DNA of 64,000 nt. Origin: Alloprevotella sp. Lung230 (GTDB taxonomy: Bacteria; Bacteroidota; Bacteroidia; Bacteroidales; Bacteroidaceae). Shown here piece after piece: positions 1 through 8,974 of this stretch (positions within the stretch are counted from its first letter, which is position 1; each line of letters opens with the position of its first letter). The notes below the pieces were generated by a model. That model did no database searches and was not told the DNA's origin. It saw only the letters and a program-made list of their open reading frames with translations. The stretch is taken from assembly GCF_014385435.1 (NCBI RefSeq), contig NZ_JACSUD010000002.1:124001-188000 (forward strand), given 5' to 3'. The position numbers were made by a program, and so were the translations under genes.

Positions 1-2
1 AT

Positions 3-887
3 CCCATCCTCTTTTTTCCCCTCGAAGATGAATGTTGCTTCCCCGAACCCGTTGATACACCTCCGCTCTCTCCTCTCTTTCTCGAAGTTGAGGAGTCGGC
101 ACGTACGGCCTACCACCACGAGTTTGACCGATGTCTCTCTGCCCTCCTGAGCGGTGTCGTAGAGAAGATTGTCCTCGCCCGAAGACAAACGCTACGCCTT
201 CCTCACCCCCTCACCGACGATGAACAACGTCGCCTCTTCCTCATCGCCTGCCGGCGCTATCCCGAAAGTTATGTGGCTCTCGTCGATGCCCAGGAACAAG
301 GTATCTGGCTTATCGCTTCCCCCGAGGTTCTGCTATCTGTCCAAGCTCACCGACTCCACACAATGGCCCTTGCCGGTACCCTTCCCCTCACTGCCGGAAC
401 GGCTCCTCCCCCAGACCGCTGGTCGGTGAAAAACCGCCGCGAGCAACAACTGGTCGTCTCCTATCTCATGGACCGACTCTCCGGCTTCGACCTCTCTCCC
501 ACCCTCTCTGCAACCTATATCCGGACGGCAGGCCACCTCGCTCATCTCTGCACCGATTTCCATGCCACAATTCCTTCCTCACTTTCGTTGGGTACGGTGG
601 TGGCGGCACTACATCCCACTCCCGCAGTCTGCGGTCTACCTGCTCAACAAGCCGCTGCTCTCCTCCACGAGATTGAGCACCAACCACGCATCTATTATTC
701 TGGTTTCTCAGGCCCTGTCCTCCCGAACGCCGATACCCATCTTTTCGTCACTCTGCGCTGCCTGCAATTCGCAGGCCGACAAGCCCATCTCTTCGCCGGC
801 GGTGGCCTGCTTTCTGAAAGTCAAGAGGAAGCGGAATGGCAAGAGACACAACGCAAAATGGATACAATGTTCAACTTGTTGCAATAA
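3..887 (+). CDS. menF: Isochorismate synthase, MenF/EntC type (5' end outside window)
   Basis: Chorismate-binding enzyme converting chorismate to isochorismate, the first step of menaquinone (or siderophore) synthesis. The reading frame is open from the window edge, so the N-terminus is missing. Family motifs are visible: VEKIVLARRQ early, SPEVLL, LAGTLPLT, and near the C-terminus YYSGFSGPVL followed by a run matching the Mg/chorismate-binding end of MenF. The C-terminus (MDTMFNLLQ) looks native. An anaerobic Bacteroidales would use it for menaquinone; no other men gene is in the window. It overlaps no real gene; the FAH-like gene starts 12 bp after the stop. Family is clear, the menF rather than entC choice is inferred. 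Confidence 0.82.
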   Translation, partial: PILFFPLEDECCFPEPVDTPPLSPLFLEVEESARTAYHHEFDRCLSALLSGVVEKIVLARRQTLRLPHPLTDDEQRRLFLIACRRYPESYVALVDAQEQGIWLIASPEVLLSVQAHRLHTMALAGTLPLTAGTAPPPDRWSVKNRREQQLVVSYLMDRLSGFDLSPTLSATYIRTAGHLAHLCTDFHATIPSSLSLGTVVAALHPTPAVCGLPAQQAAALLHEIEHQPRIYYSGFSGPVLPNADTHLFVTLRCLQFAGRQAHLFAGGGLLSESQEEAEWQETQRKMDTMFNLLQ

Positions 888-898
888 ATTCTATCACC

Positions 899-1495
899 AT
901 GAATATCCTCGCACTACACAATAATTATCCGGCAACCACGTTATCGAACATAGACACCTGTGTCTGCTACACCCTGCCCGAAACTGCAGTGCAGAAAAAC
1001 GGCAAACCGGTGTTTCTCCCAGATTACGCCAACCCTGCGGCGCTGGAAGTCCATCTCGCCATCCGCATCTGCCGTCTCGGCCGAAGCATCAGTATGCGCT
1101 TTGCTCATCGCTATTACGATGCCATCACGGCACTCCCTCACTTCTTCTCGGTTGAACTGCTCAATGCAGCAAAAGCTCAAGGACAGCCTTGGTCAGTGGC
1201 TATGGGATTTGACAATGCGTTGCCGGTCGGGGATTTTCTTCCCTTTACGCCCGGCATAAACCCTCTGCCCAGCTTTCGTCTCACTGTCGATGGGGCAACT
1301 CGCATCGAAGGCGATGGCACGCAGATGCTCTCCAACATTGACGAGGTCATAGCTCGTCTGAGCCGATTCTACACCTTCCGTCGGGGCGATATTCTTCTCT
1401 TGGGAGCGCCGCAAGCGCCGATTTCAATAGACCCCGACCATCGTATTGAAACCTTTGTGGGCGAGGAACGTGTGACTGCTTTCAACGTGAAGTAG
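899..1495 (+). CDS. Fumarylacetoacetate hydrolase (FAH)-family protein
   Basis: 198 residues, a single FAH catalytic-like domain. Members hydrolyse or decarboxylate acylpyruvates and 2-oxo acids with a bound metal ion. Visible family-like segments are the N-terminal NGKPVFLPDY stretch, the VAMGFDNA segment and the C-terminal RRGDILLLGAP segment. ATG 899 was chosen because the protein then starts MNILALHNNY; the 21 codons upstream run back into menF and look random. It lies 12 bp after menF and 28 bp before porU on the same strand, so it is probably co-transcribed. Short Bacteroidota FAH-like proteins of this kind often lack a proven substrate; none is assigned. Confidence 0.65.
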   Translation: MNILALHNNYPATTLSNIDTCVCYTLPETAVQKNGKPVFLPDYANPAALEVHLAIRICRLGRSISMRFAHRYYDAITALPHFFSVELLNAAKAQGQPWSVAMGFDNALPVGDFLPFTPGINPLPSFRLTVDGATRIEGDGTQMLSNIDEVIARLSRFYTFRRGDILLLGAPQAPISIDPDHRIETFVGEERVTAFNVK

Positions 1496-1523
1496 CGCTC
1501 CTCTCCCCTTCTTTCTTCCGCAC

Positions 1524-4500
1524 ATGAACATCCGCTTTCTCCTCTCTCTCTTCGCCTTTACCCTTACCCTTTTGGGAGTACAAGGCCAGAACAAAGAGTT
1601 CATTCATATTCAGGTGGGCGACTACGAAGTCGTCGATGGTCTCCCTCTCTATACCGAACAAATAGCGCTGGGGCATACTGCAGCTTCAGCATTCGATGTG
1701 CAGGTGGTTTACCCGGAATATGTTCCTCTCACCACAAGCGAACGCGCCCTCTTGAAGACAATGCCGGCAAAGTCCGATGACGAAGGCGACTATCGTCTCT
1801 CGCAGTATCTATCGACCAGTCGAAAGTCTCACTTCCTTACAGTGAGTTTCTGTCCTTTTGTGAAACGTTCGGGCAAATGGATGCGTTTGTCTTCTTGCAA
1901 ACTACGGGTCACACCACGCTTCGCCAAGGTTGCGGCTCATCATGCCCCATCGTCGACGACGCGCTGGGCAAGCCAATCGGTATTAAATACAGGGAAATGG
2001 GTAAAAATCAGAGTATCACGCGAGGGCATCTATTCTCTGTCTGAAAATACGCTTAAGGGATTGGGCTTCAATCGTTTCGACCGCGTTAAAATCTACGGCT
2101 ATGGTGGTCTGTTGCAGGACGAGACTTTCGAATTCTCCGCCACCTCCCCTTCTGTTCCGAACACGCAGACGCCCGACGACTTGGTGGAAGTGCCTACGTT
2201 ACGGCACACCAACCACCTCCTCTTTTGGGCAGAAGGCACCACTCGCTGGGCTTATGAGCCGGTGTCGAGGAGGTGGACACATACACTAAACCACTATTCG
2301 CGCTTTTCCTACTATTTCATCACCGAGGGTGAACAGCCGTTGGCCGTTGCCGAACTGCCCTCTGTCCCTGCACAAAGCAGCACAACGACCGCCGTTCCCT
2401 ACGGCTATGCGCTCGATGACGATGCCGTAGGCTGGTATGAAGGCGGACGACGCATGTTCGACCGCTACAACTTTGCCGACGGCAACAGCCACACCTACCG
2501 AGTTGTCCTTCCGGATTTCGCGGCCGATGTCGATGAAGGCAAAGTGCGGGGAGAGATAGCTTTCTCAGCCTCCTCGGCGCTATCCAACACCATCGTCGAT
2601 ATCAAGCTCAATGGCAACAAGGTTGGGGGAATGAATCTGGGCCGATACACTTCACTCATCGAGATTGCTCGCGCTGCGAATGCCAGTTTCTCACAGCGTG
2701 TTACTGCGCCCGAACTCAACTTTGACTTCACCACCACACAGGGCAATGCTGCCCGCTTGGACTACATTCGCCTCAGCTACATGCGGCGGTTGGCGGTGAC
2801 AAAGCAGCCTTATAGTTTTTCGCCCCAAAGCACAGAACCAGTGACGTTGCGCTTCGACAAGGCGGACAGCAACACCCGACTTTGGCGCATCGGGCAGGCC
2901 GGCGACCCAACGGCACAAGTTTCGGCCACGATGGGGAGCGACGGCATTCAGAACTTTACGACCGATACACCGCAGCGGCGATTCGTGGCTTTCGATGCCT
3001 CTGCTGCCTATCCCGAACCCGAAGTGGTGGGAAGCATTGAGACGCAAAACCTCCATGCCGACTCCGACATTGACTACGTCATCATCGTTCCCGAAAGCAA
3101 CAAACTGACTGCTCAGGCTGAGCGTCTGGCGGACGTTCATCGGCAACGCGAGGGGATGAAAGTAAAGGTGGTGCGTGCCGACCAACTCTACAACGAGTTT
3201 TCCTCGGGCACACCCGATGCCAACGCCTATCGCCGCTACCTAAAAATGCTCTACGACCGCGCGGCCACTGCGGAGAAAGCCCCGAAGTTTCTCTTACTCA
3301 TGGGCAAAAGCCCTTGGGACAATCGTCTCATCACCGAGCACTGGGCGAAGTTCAAAGCCGAAGACTTCCTTTTGGCCTACGAGGTAGACCACTCCCAGCA
3401 AAGTATCGGTACGGTAAACAGTTATGTTACGGACGACTTCTTCACTCTCTTGGACGACAACGAAGGGCGCAACATCCGCCTCGAAAAGCCCGATGTCGCT
3501 GTGGGACGCATGGTCGTCACCAACGAAGCCGAAGCCCAACGTTTGGTGGACAAGGTCCTCACCTATCTCGACAACAAAGATGCCGGTGCGTGGAAGAACA
3601 CCATCGCCATGCTGGGTGATGATGGCGATGCCAACGAGCACATGGACGATGCCGAGGGAGTGGCCGATGTACTCAAGACGGTGGGTGACAATCGTTTCAC
3701 CCTGCAAAAAGTCTATTGGGATCGCTACTCCCGGCAGTCGGGTGCTACGGGCTTCACCTATCCTATGGTCACAGAACGTCTACACCAGCAGATGAAAGCC
3801 GGTGCCGTGATGTATAATTACAGCGGACACGGCTCTCCGTTCCAGATTTCTCACGAACGTTCGCTCACCACCGAAGACTTCAAAAAAGCGTTCTCACCGC
3901 ATTTGTCCTTGTGGGTCTTGGCCTCTTGTGAGATTTTCCCCTTCGACTCCCACGAGGAGAACCTTGCCGAACCTTCGCTTTTCCTTCCCAATGGAGGCAG
4001 CATTGCCTTTATGTGCGCCACAAGAGCCGTATATGCTTCTCAAAACAGTGCGCTCAACCGCCTCTTCTCACAATATGTGGTGGGGCGCGACAGTAAAGGC
4101 CGACGCATCACGATGGGAGAAGCGTTGCGATTGGCCAAGGTCAACTTAGTGACCAGTTCGACAGACCCGACCATCAACAAGTTGAAGTACGTTTACTTCG
4201 GTGACCCTGCCCTTGCCCTCGCTATTCCTACCGAACAAGTGGTGCTGGACAGCATCGATGGTCAAGCCCTCATCACCGGCCGACACACCCAACTCAAAGC
4301 CGGCAGCGTGGTGCGTCTCAGTGGGCACATTGCTCCACACAGCCGGGCGGAACAAGTGTCGACCGACTTCGCCGGCGTCGTGACTACCGAAATCTTCGAC
4401 CGCGCAGAAAGCATCACCTGCAAGGACAACGATGGGAGCGCGGCGAAAGCGCGGAAAAAGCCGCTGGTCTTCCAAGAACAGGTGAGGAACATCTTCCGCG

Positions 4501-5345
4501 GAACCAGCCTCGTCACAGAAGGACGCTTCAGCATCTCCTTTGTCGTCCCTCGCGACATCAGCTACTCCAACGACGATGCACGCATCAGCTTTTATGCCGT
4601 CAGCAACGACCGCAAAGTCGAAGGTAGCGGTGTATATGCCGACATCTTCTTGAACGGCACTTCATCCGATGCTATCCAAGACACCTTTCCCCCCAAGGTA
4701 CTGGCCTATCTCAACAACGTGGATGCATCCGAATATGCAGTGGTCGGCAGTGCGCCCACTTTCATCGCACAAATCAGCGACGACAGCGGCATCAACGCCA
4801 CGGGCACCAGTTTGGGGCACAACATGGAGCTGACCCTCGATGGTAAGACCAACGAAACGGTGAGCCTCTACAACTTCTTCACCTACGATCTCGGCTCATA
4901 TCAAAAGGGGCAGGTGGTCTACCCCCTCACCGGGCTTTCCCAAGGTGAGCACACCCTCAACTTCCGCGTTTGGGATGTCAACAACAACGTGACGACCACC
5001 CAACTGCGATTTGTGGTGAAGAATATCGAAGCCTCCGGCACTTTTATTACTGCCACGCAAAACCCTGCGAGCACAGATACACACTTCATCGCCCACTTCC
5101 CCACGACCCAAGACGAAGCCACCGGCATCACTTTTGAAGTCTACGACACCGCCGGGCGTAAAGTATGGGCTGCCACCCGCACACTGCCCAAATCGGTCGG
5201 GAACTACCATCTACCATGGAATCTCCGTACCACAGAGGGCGCTCCCCTGCCCGATGGCATCTATCTCTTCCGAGCTGTCCTCAAAGGCAGCCAAGGGTTC
5301 ACCAACATCCCGACACAAAAACTCATCATCACCCAACATCATTAG
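1524..5345 (+). CDS. porU: PorU, type IX secretion system C-terminal signal peptidase
   Basis: Gingipain-like (C25) cysteine peptidase on the cell surface that removes the C-terminal domain of type IX cargo and helps attach cargo to A-LPS. The 1273-residue protein has a signal peptide (MNIRFLLSLFAFTLTLLGVQG). The peptidase core holds the expected dyad: His769 in NYSGHGSP and Cys802 in VLASCEIFPF, 33 residues apart as in P. gingivalis PorU. The C-terminus has a beta-sandwich (TAGRKVW, LPDGIYLFRA) like that of CTD proteins, which PorU keeps. It is longer than the roughly 1160-residue P. gingivalis protein. porV follows after 15 bp, the conserved order. Strong assignment. Confidence 0.95.
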   Translation: MNIRFLLSLFAFTLTLLGVQGQNKEFIHIQVGDYEVVDGLPLYTEQIALGHTAASAFDVQVVYPEYVPLTTSERALLKTMPAKSDDEGDYRLSQYLSTSRKSHFLTVSFCPFVKRSGKWMRLSSCKLRVTPRFAKVAAHHAPSSTTRWASQSVLNTGKWVKIRVSREGIYSLSENTLKGLGFNRFDRVKIYGYGGLLQDETFEFSATSPSVPNTQTPDDLVEVPTLRHTNHLLFWAEGTTRWAYEPVSRRWTHTLNHYSRFSYYFITEGEQPLAVAELPSVPAQSSTTTAVPYGYALDDDAVGWYEGGRRMFDRYNFADGNSHTYRVVLPDFAADVDEGKVRGEIAFSASSALSNTIVDIKLNGNKVGGMNLGRYTSLIEIARAANASFSQRVTAPELNFDFTTTQGNAARLDYIRLSYMRRLAVTKQPYSFSPQSTEPVTLRFDKADSNTRLWRIGQAGDPTAQVSATMGSDGIQNFTTDTPQRRFVAFDASAAYPEPEVVGSIETQNLHADSDIDYVIIVPESNKLTAQAERLADVHRQREGMKVKVVRADQLYNEFSSGTPDANAYRRYLKMLYDRAATAEKAPKFLLLMGKSPWDNRLITEHWAKFKAEDFLLAYEVDHSQQSIGTVNSYVTDDFFTLLDDNEGRNIRLEKPDVAVGRMVVTNEAEAQRLVDKVLTYLDNKDAGAWKNTIAMLGDDGDANEHMDDAEGVADVLKTVGDNRFTLQKVYWDRYSRQSGATGFTYPMVTERLHQQMKAGAVMYNYSGHGSPFQISHERSLTTEDFKKAFSPHLSLWVLASCEIFPFDSHEENLAEPSLFLPNGGSIAFMCATRAVYASQNSALNRLFSQYVVGRDSKGRRITMGEALRLAKVNLVTSSTDPTINKLKYVYFGDPALALAIPTEQVVLDSIDGQALITGRHTQLKAGSVVRLSGHIAPHSRAEQVSTDFAGVVTTEIFDRAESITCKDNDGSAAKARKKPLVFQEQVRNIFRGTSLVTEGRFSISFVVPRDISYSNDDARISFYAVSNDRKVEGSGVYADIFLNGTSSDAIQDTFPPKVLAYLNNVDASEYAVVGSAPTFIAQISDDSGINATGTSLGHNMELTLDGKTNETVSLYNFFTYDLGSYQKGQVVYPLTGLSQGEHTLNFRVWDVNNNVTTTQLRFVVKNIEASGTFITATQNPASTDTHFIAHFPTTQDEATGITFEVYDTAGRKVWAATRTLPKSVGNYHLPWNLRTTEGAPLPDGIYLFRAVLKGSQGFTNIPTQKLIITQHH

Positions 5346-5360
5346 TCATCTCCTTTCACT

Positions 5361-6512
5361 ATGAAGCGACTCCTGCTCTTGCTCCCCTATATCGGTGTCG
5401 GCCTCACCGCTGCCGCCCAAGAAAACATCAAGGACAAGTTCAACCCCATCCGCACAGCCGTGGTCTCGCAAACCATTGCCTCCGATGCACGCGCTGCAGC
5501 CATGGGCGACATCGGTGCTGCCACAGAGCCCGATGTCCACGCTCAGACGTGGAACCCCGCCAAGTATCCTTTCAACATCTCTCGTGCCGGATTTGCCATC
5601 AACTACACCCCTTGGCTGCGCCAGCTCACCGAAGGAATTGCGCTGGCCAACGCTGTGGGCTACATGCGATTGGGCGACTACCAAGCCGTCTCGGGCGGCA
5701 TCAAATACTTCACCGTGGGCGAAGTTTCTGACAACAGTATCACCGTCAAGCCCTATGAATTTGCCGTCGATGTGGCCTACTCTCGCATGCTTTCCGAAAA
5801 GTTCTCGGCAGCCGTTGCGCTTCGCTACATGTACTCCGATCTCTCCGGCCACTACAAGGACAATGTTACGGCAGGTTCTGCCTTTGCTGCCGATGTCTCG
5901 ATGTACTGGAATGACTATGTCACCCTCGGCAACAGAGAGTGCAACCTGGCATGGGGGCTCAATGTGAGCAACATTGGCTCGAAAATCAACTTCGGCTCGG
6001 ACTATTCCTACTTCCTGCCCACCAATCTGCGCATGGGGCTCACCCTCACCCTCCCCGTCAACGAGTACAACCGCTTTGCCATCTCTGCAGAGGCCAACAA
6101 GCTCCTCGTCCCCTCCCTTCCCCTCCAACTCCCGGGCGAAACCAACGAGGACTACCAAGAGCGGGTGCGCCGCGACCATTATGACATCTCCCCCATCTCG
6201 GGCATGTTCAAAAGTTTCGGCGACAGCGAACGTGGGCTCAAAGGTGAACTCGAAGAGGTGCAATGGAGCTTGGGGGCAGAATACACCTACAACGACAAGT
6301 TTGCCCTGCGCGGAGGCTACCACCACGAAAGCGCCATGCAAGGCAACCGCAAATACTTCACCTTCGGCGCCGGTTTCAAAATGAACGTGCTCAGCATCGA
6401 TGCCGGCTACGTAGTGGCCACAACGCCTTCCAATCCGCTCGACCAAACCCTCCGCGTTTCCCTCTCCTTCGACATGGACGGCATCAAAGAACTTATGGGT
6501 CGGCGCCGTTGA
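5361..6512 (+). CDS. porV: PorV (LptO), type IX secretion outer-membrane shuttle protein
   Basis: Outer-membrane beta-barrel of the FadL-related PorV/LptO family that collects cargo from the SprA translocon and brings it to PorU. 383 residues with a signal peptide (MKRLLLLLPYIGVGLTAAA). The mature N-terminus carries the family pattern: PIRTAVVSQTIASDARAAAMGDIGAAT followed in the protein by TWNPAKYPF. The remainder alternates polar and hydrophobic residues as in a beta-barrel and ends VSLSFDMDGIKELMGRRR. It is immediately downstream of porU and 44 bp before ispF, matching the P. gingivalis order. Confidence 0.94.
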   Translation: MKRLLLLLPYIGVGLTAAAQENIKDKFNPIRTAVVSQTIASDARAAAMGDIGAATEPDVHAQTWNPAKYPFNISRAGFAINYTPWLRQLTEGIALANAVGYMRLGDYQAVSGGIKYFTVGEVSDNSITVKPYEFAVDVAYSRMLSEKFSAAVALRYMYSDLSGHYKDNVTAGSAFAADVSMYWNDYVTLGNRECNLAWGLNVSNIGSKINFGSDYSYFLPTNLRMGLTLTLPVNEYNRFAISAEANKLLVPSLPLQLPGETNEDYQERVRRDHYDISPISGMFKSFGDSERGLKGELEEVQWSLGAEYTYNDKFALRGGYHHESAMQGNRKYFTFGAGFKMNVLSIDAGYVVATTPSNPLDQTLRVSLSFDMDGIKELMGRRR

Positions 6513-6556
6513 AGCTCGCCCTCCTTCATTCATCCCCCCCCTTCATCCCTTCCCTT

Positions 6557-7033
6557 ATGAACATCAGAGTAGGCTTCGGTTATGACGTGCACCGCCTCGT
6601 CGAAGGTCGCCCCCTATGGTTGGGCGGCATCAAGATAGACCACCACCTAGGACTTCTCGGCCACAGCGATGCCGATGTCCTCATCCACGCCGTATGCGAT
6701 GCCCTCCTCGGGGCCGCCAACCTCCGCGACATCGGTTTCCACTTTCCCGACACCGGTGCCGAGTATGAAAACATCGACAGCAAAATCCTCCTCACCCGTA
6801 CCCTCTCCCTCCTTCAAGACAAAGGATGGCGCGTGGGCAACATCGACTGCACCCTTGTGGCCGAGCAACCCAAAATCAACCCACACGTAGAGGCGATGAA
6901 GCAGTGCATGGCGCCCCTCCTTCACATCACGACCGACGACATCTCCATCAAAGCCACCACCAACGAGCGTATGGGATTTGCCGGACGCGAAGAAGGCATC
7001 ATCGCCTATGCCACCGCTCTCATTGAGAGATGA
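6557..7033 (+). CDS. ispF: 2-C-methyl-D-erythritol 2,4-cyclodiphosphate synthase
   Basis: Fifth enzyme of the MEP isoprenoid pathway; cyclises CDP-ME 2-phosphate to MEcPP with release of CMP. 158 residues, the usual size. Motifs: GFGYDVHRL at the N-terminus with the zinc ligands Asp and His of DVH, then GHSDADVLIHAVCDALLGA, DIGFHFPD, and TTNERMGFAGREEGI near the end. ATG 6557 gives MNIRVGFGYDVH; the open frame upstream reads through porV and is a shadow. It is the last gene of the porU-porV run and is followed by a hairpin terminator. ispE of the same pathway lies at 47.3 kb. Confidence 0.95.
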   Translation: MNIRVGFGYDVHRLVEGRPLWLGGIKIDHHLGLLGHSDADVLIHAVCDALLGAANLRDIGFHFPDTGAEYENIDSKILLTRTLSLLQDKGWRVGNIDCTLVAEQPKINPHVEAMKQCMAPLLHITTDDISIKATTNERMGFAGREEGIIAYATALIER

Positions 7034-7081
7034 CCATCCGTCTATCCTCTCCAGACTACCCTCTCTTCCGAAGAAACTTCT

Positions 7082-7130
7082 CGCTCCTACTCGCAAGGTG
7101 AGTCACTCCCTTTCGAGTAGGAGCGTTTTT
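7082..7130 (+). terminator. Intrinsic terminator after ispF
   Basis: A perfect 12-bp inverted repeat (CGCTCCTACTCG ... CGAGTAGGAGCG) with a 20-nt loop, followed by five T, 48 bp after the ispF stop codon. Confidence 0.85.
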
Positions 7131-7180
7131 ATGTCACACTTTCCACCACTTTGCTGAACGAAAAGAGGCTTAAGGGTCAA

Positions 7181-7246
7181 ACTCTCTTGTAAGACAATTC
7201 AAATTCTCTTATAAGACAATTTCAATTCTCTTATAAGACAATTTTC
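7181..7246. repeat. Palindromic tandem array, class A, locus 1
   Basis: Three copies of a unit like ATTCTCTTATAAGACAATTT at an exact 22-bp pitch (starts 7181, 7203, 7225). Each unit is a nearly perfect dyad around TTATAA. The same family occurs in the opposite orientation at 21.2 kb. It sits in the 354-bp space between convergent ispF and dnaB, beyond the ispF terminator. No function is known to me. Confidence 0.8.
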
Positions 7247-7320
7247 GGCTTAATGGTAAAATGTGCACTCACGGAGAAGTGCTTGGATTTTGTCGCCGAT
7301 ATGAGCCGTTTTTCCGTGAA

Positions 7321-7368
7321 ACAACATCCCGTCCCGGTTCGCCAGTCGGAACCGAGACGGGATGTTGT
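7321..7368 (-). terminator. Stem-loop at the 3' end of the dnaB transcript
   Basis: ACAACATCCCGTC-C-CGGTTC pairs with GAACCG-A-GACGGGATGTTGT across an 8-nt loop (19 bp, one mismatch), 20 bp beyond the dnaB stop. There is no uninterrupted T run right after it on the - strand, so it may act with another factor. Confidence 0.6.
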
Positions 7369-7387
7369 GGAGGGAGGCGGCAGCGGG

Positions 7388-8962
7388 TCAGAAGGGGGCA
7401 CTGCCTTGGGGCAGATAGCCGAACGGGTCGGCCATCGGGGGAGGGGTGTCCGGAAATCCGCCGTCGTCGGCCGTCGGGTCGGGTGCTGAGGGTCGGGCGA
7501 TGGGGGTCGTTTCGCCGGGGAGAGGGATGCTGAATCCGGCATCGGGATTTTCGAAGCGCGTGTATTCGCCCTTGAAGGAGAGGAGTACATCGCCCACGGC
7601 GCCGTTACGGTGCTTGGCGATGATGATTTCGGCCATGCCGCGGAGATCGCGGTTCTGGCTGTCTTTGTAGATGCGATAGTACTCGGGGCGGTGGATGAAG
7701 AGCACCATGTCTGCGTCCTGCTCGATGGCTCCGGACTCGCGGAGGTCGGAGAGTTGGGGTCGTTTGGCCTCGTTGTCGGTGTTGCCGGGCTGTCCGGATC
7801 CGGTGCGCTTCTCGGTGTCGCGGTTGAGCTGGGAGAGGGCGAGGATGGGGATGTTGAGCTCTTTGGCCAGCCCTTTGAGCGAGCGACTGATGATGGAGAC
7901 TTCTTCCTGACGGCCGACAAACTTCATGCCGGAGGCGTTCATGAGCTGGAGGTAGTCGATCATGATGATGCGCACACCGTGCTCGCGGACGAGGCGGCGG
8001 GCTTTGGTGCGGAGCTCGAAGACGGAGAGGGAGGGGGTGTCGTCGAGGTAGAGGGGCTTGCCGTAGACGTCTTTGATGCGGCTGTCGAGCTGTGCCCACT
8101 CGTAGTTGGCGAGGTCGCCGTTGCGGATTTTCTCACTTTTGATTTCGCAGATGTTGGAGATGAGACGGTTCATGAGCTGAACTTTCGACATTTCAAGCGA
8201 GAAGAAGGCGAGGGGAATGGACTGCTCGATGGCGATGTTGCGGGCCATGGAGAGGGCGAAGGCGGTTTTTCCCATCGCGGGGCGTGCGGCGAGGATGACG
8301 AGGTCGGAGTTTTGCCATCCGGCGGTCATCTTGTCGAGGTGGGTGTAGAGTGAGGGGATGCCCGACATGCCGTCGGGACGGGCCGCTGCCACGCGAATCA
8401 TGGCGATGGAGTCGTTGATGACGGGATCGATTTGCGAATAGTCCTTCTTGAGGTTGTTTTGTGAGAGTTCGAACAGGCTGCCCTCGGCTTCCTGCATGAG
8501 CAGGTCGATGTCGCTGGTGGGGTCGAAGGCCAGGTCTTGGATGCGTCCGGTGTAGCCGATGAGTTCGCGGGCGGTGGCTTTTTGGGCGATGATGCGGGCG
8601 TGAAACTCGATGTGGGCCGAGGAGGACATGCCCATGGTGAGCTGGGCCAGATAGGCCGGTCCGCCCACTTCTTCGAGTTGCTGGGTGGCGGTGAGCTTCT
8701 CGGTGAGGGTGAGCAGGTCGGGTGGTGTTTGCTCGATGTTGAGCTGCTGTATGGCTTCGTAGATGATTTGGTGCTTGGGGTCGTAGAAGCTTTTGGGCTT
8801 GAGGATTTCGCTCACCACGTAGTAGGCGTCTTTCTCAAGGAGGAGGGCACCGAGCACGGCTTTTTCCAAATCGAGCGCCTGGGGTTGGAGGCGTCCGAAG
8901 GTGTCCTGCACGGGAGCAGCATCGATTTTGCGTTTGGGGGCGGTACGCTTGGTTTGCGGCAT
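7388..8962 (-). CDS. dnaB: Replicative DNA helicase DnaB
   Basis: Hexameric ATP-driven helicase that unwinds DNA at the replication fork. 524 residues. N-terminal DnaB domain about 25-125 (LQPQALDLEKAVLGALL), linker, then the RecA-like domain about 190-460 with Walker A ARPAMGKT at 216-223, SLEMSK, IIMIDYLQLM (Walker B), ALSQLNRD and DLRESGAIEQDADMV. The last 50 residues are Pro-rich and low complexity. No intein is seen. It starts 12 bp after the beta-helix lipoprotein gene, so it is probably co-transcribed with pepD and that gene. Confidence 0.96.
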   Translation of the reverse strand: MPQTKRTAPKRKIDAAPVQDTFGRLQPQALDLEKAVLGALLLEKDAYYVVSEILKPKSFYDPKHQIIYEAIQQLNIEQTPPDLLTLTEKLTATQQLEEVGGPAYLAQLTMGMSSSAHIEFHARIIAQKATARELIGYTGRIQDLAFDPTSDIDLLMQEAEGSLFELSQNNLKKDYSQIDPVINDSIAMIRVAAARPDGMSGIPSLYTHLDKMTAGWQNSDLVILAARPAMGKTAFALSMARNIAIEQSIPLAFFSLEMSKVQLMNRLISNICEIKSEKIRNGDLANYEWAQLDSRIKDVYGKPLYLDDTPSLSVFELRTKARRLVREHGVRIIMIDYLQLMNASGMKFVGRQEEVSIISRSLKGLAKELNIPILALSQLNRDTEKRTGSGQPGNTDNEAKRPQLSDLRESGAIEQDADMVLFIHRPEYYRIYKDSQNRDLRGMAEIIIAKHRNGAVGDVLLSFKGEYTRFENPDAGFSIPLPGETTPIARPSAPDPTADDGGFPDTPPPMADPFGYLPQGSAPF

Positions 8963-8974
8963 GAGTTGGGAGGA

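Noticed and set aside
5346-6533. 395-codon ORF on the - strand opposite porV
   Set aside because: Antisense shadow of a GC-rich gene; porV on the + strand has full family support.
7181-7246. CRISPR array
   Set aside because: Units are contiguous palindromes at 22 bp with no unique spacers, and no cas genes are present. The same holds for the other arrays.
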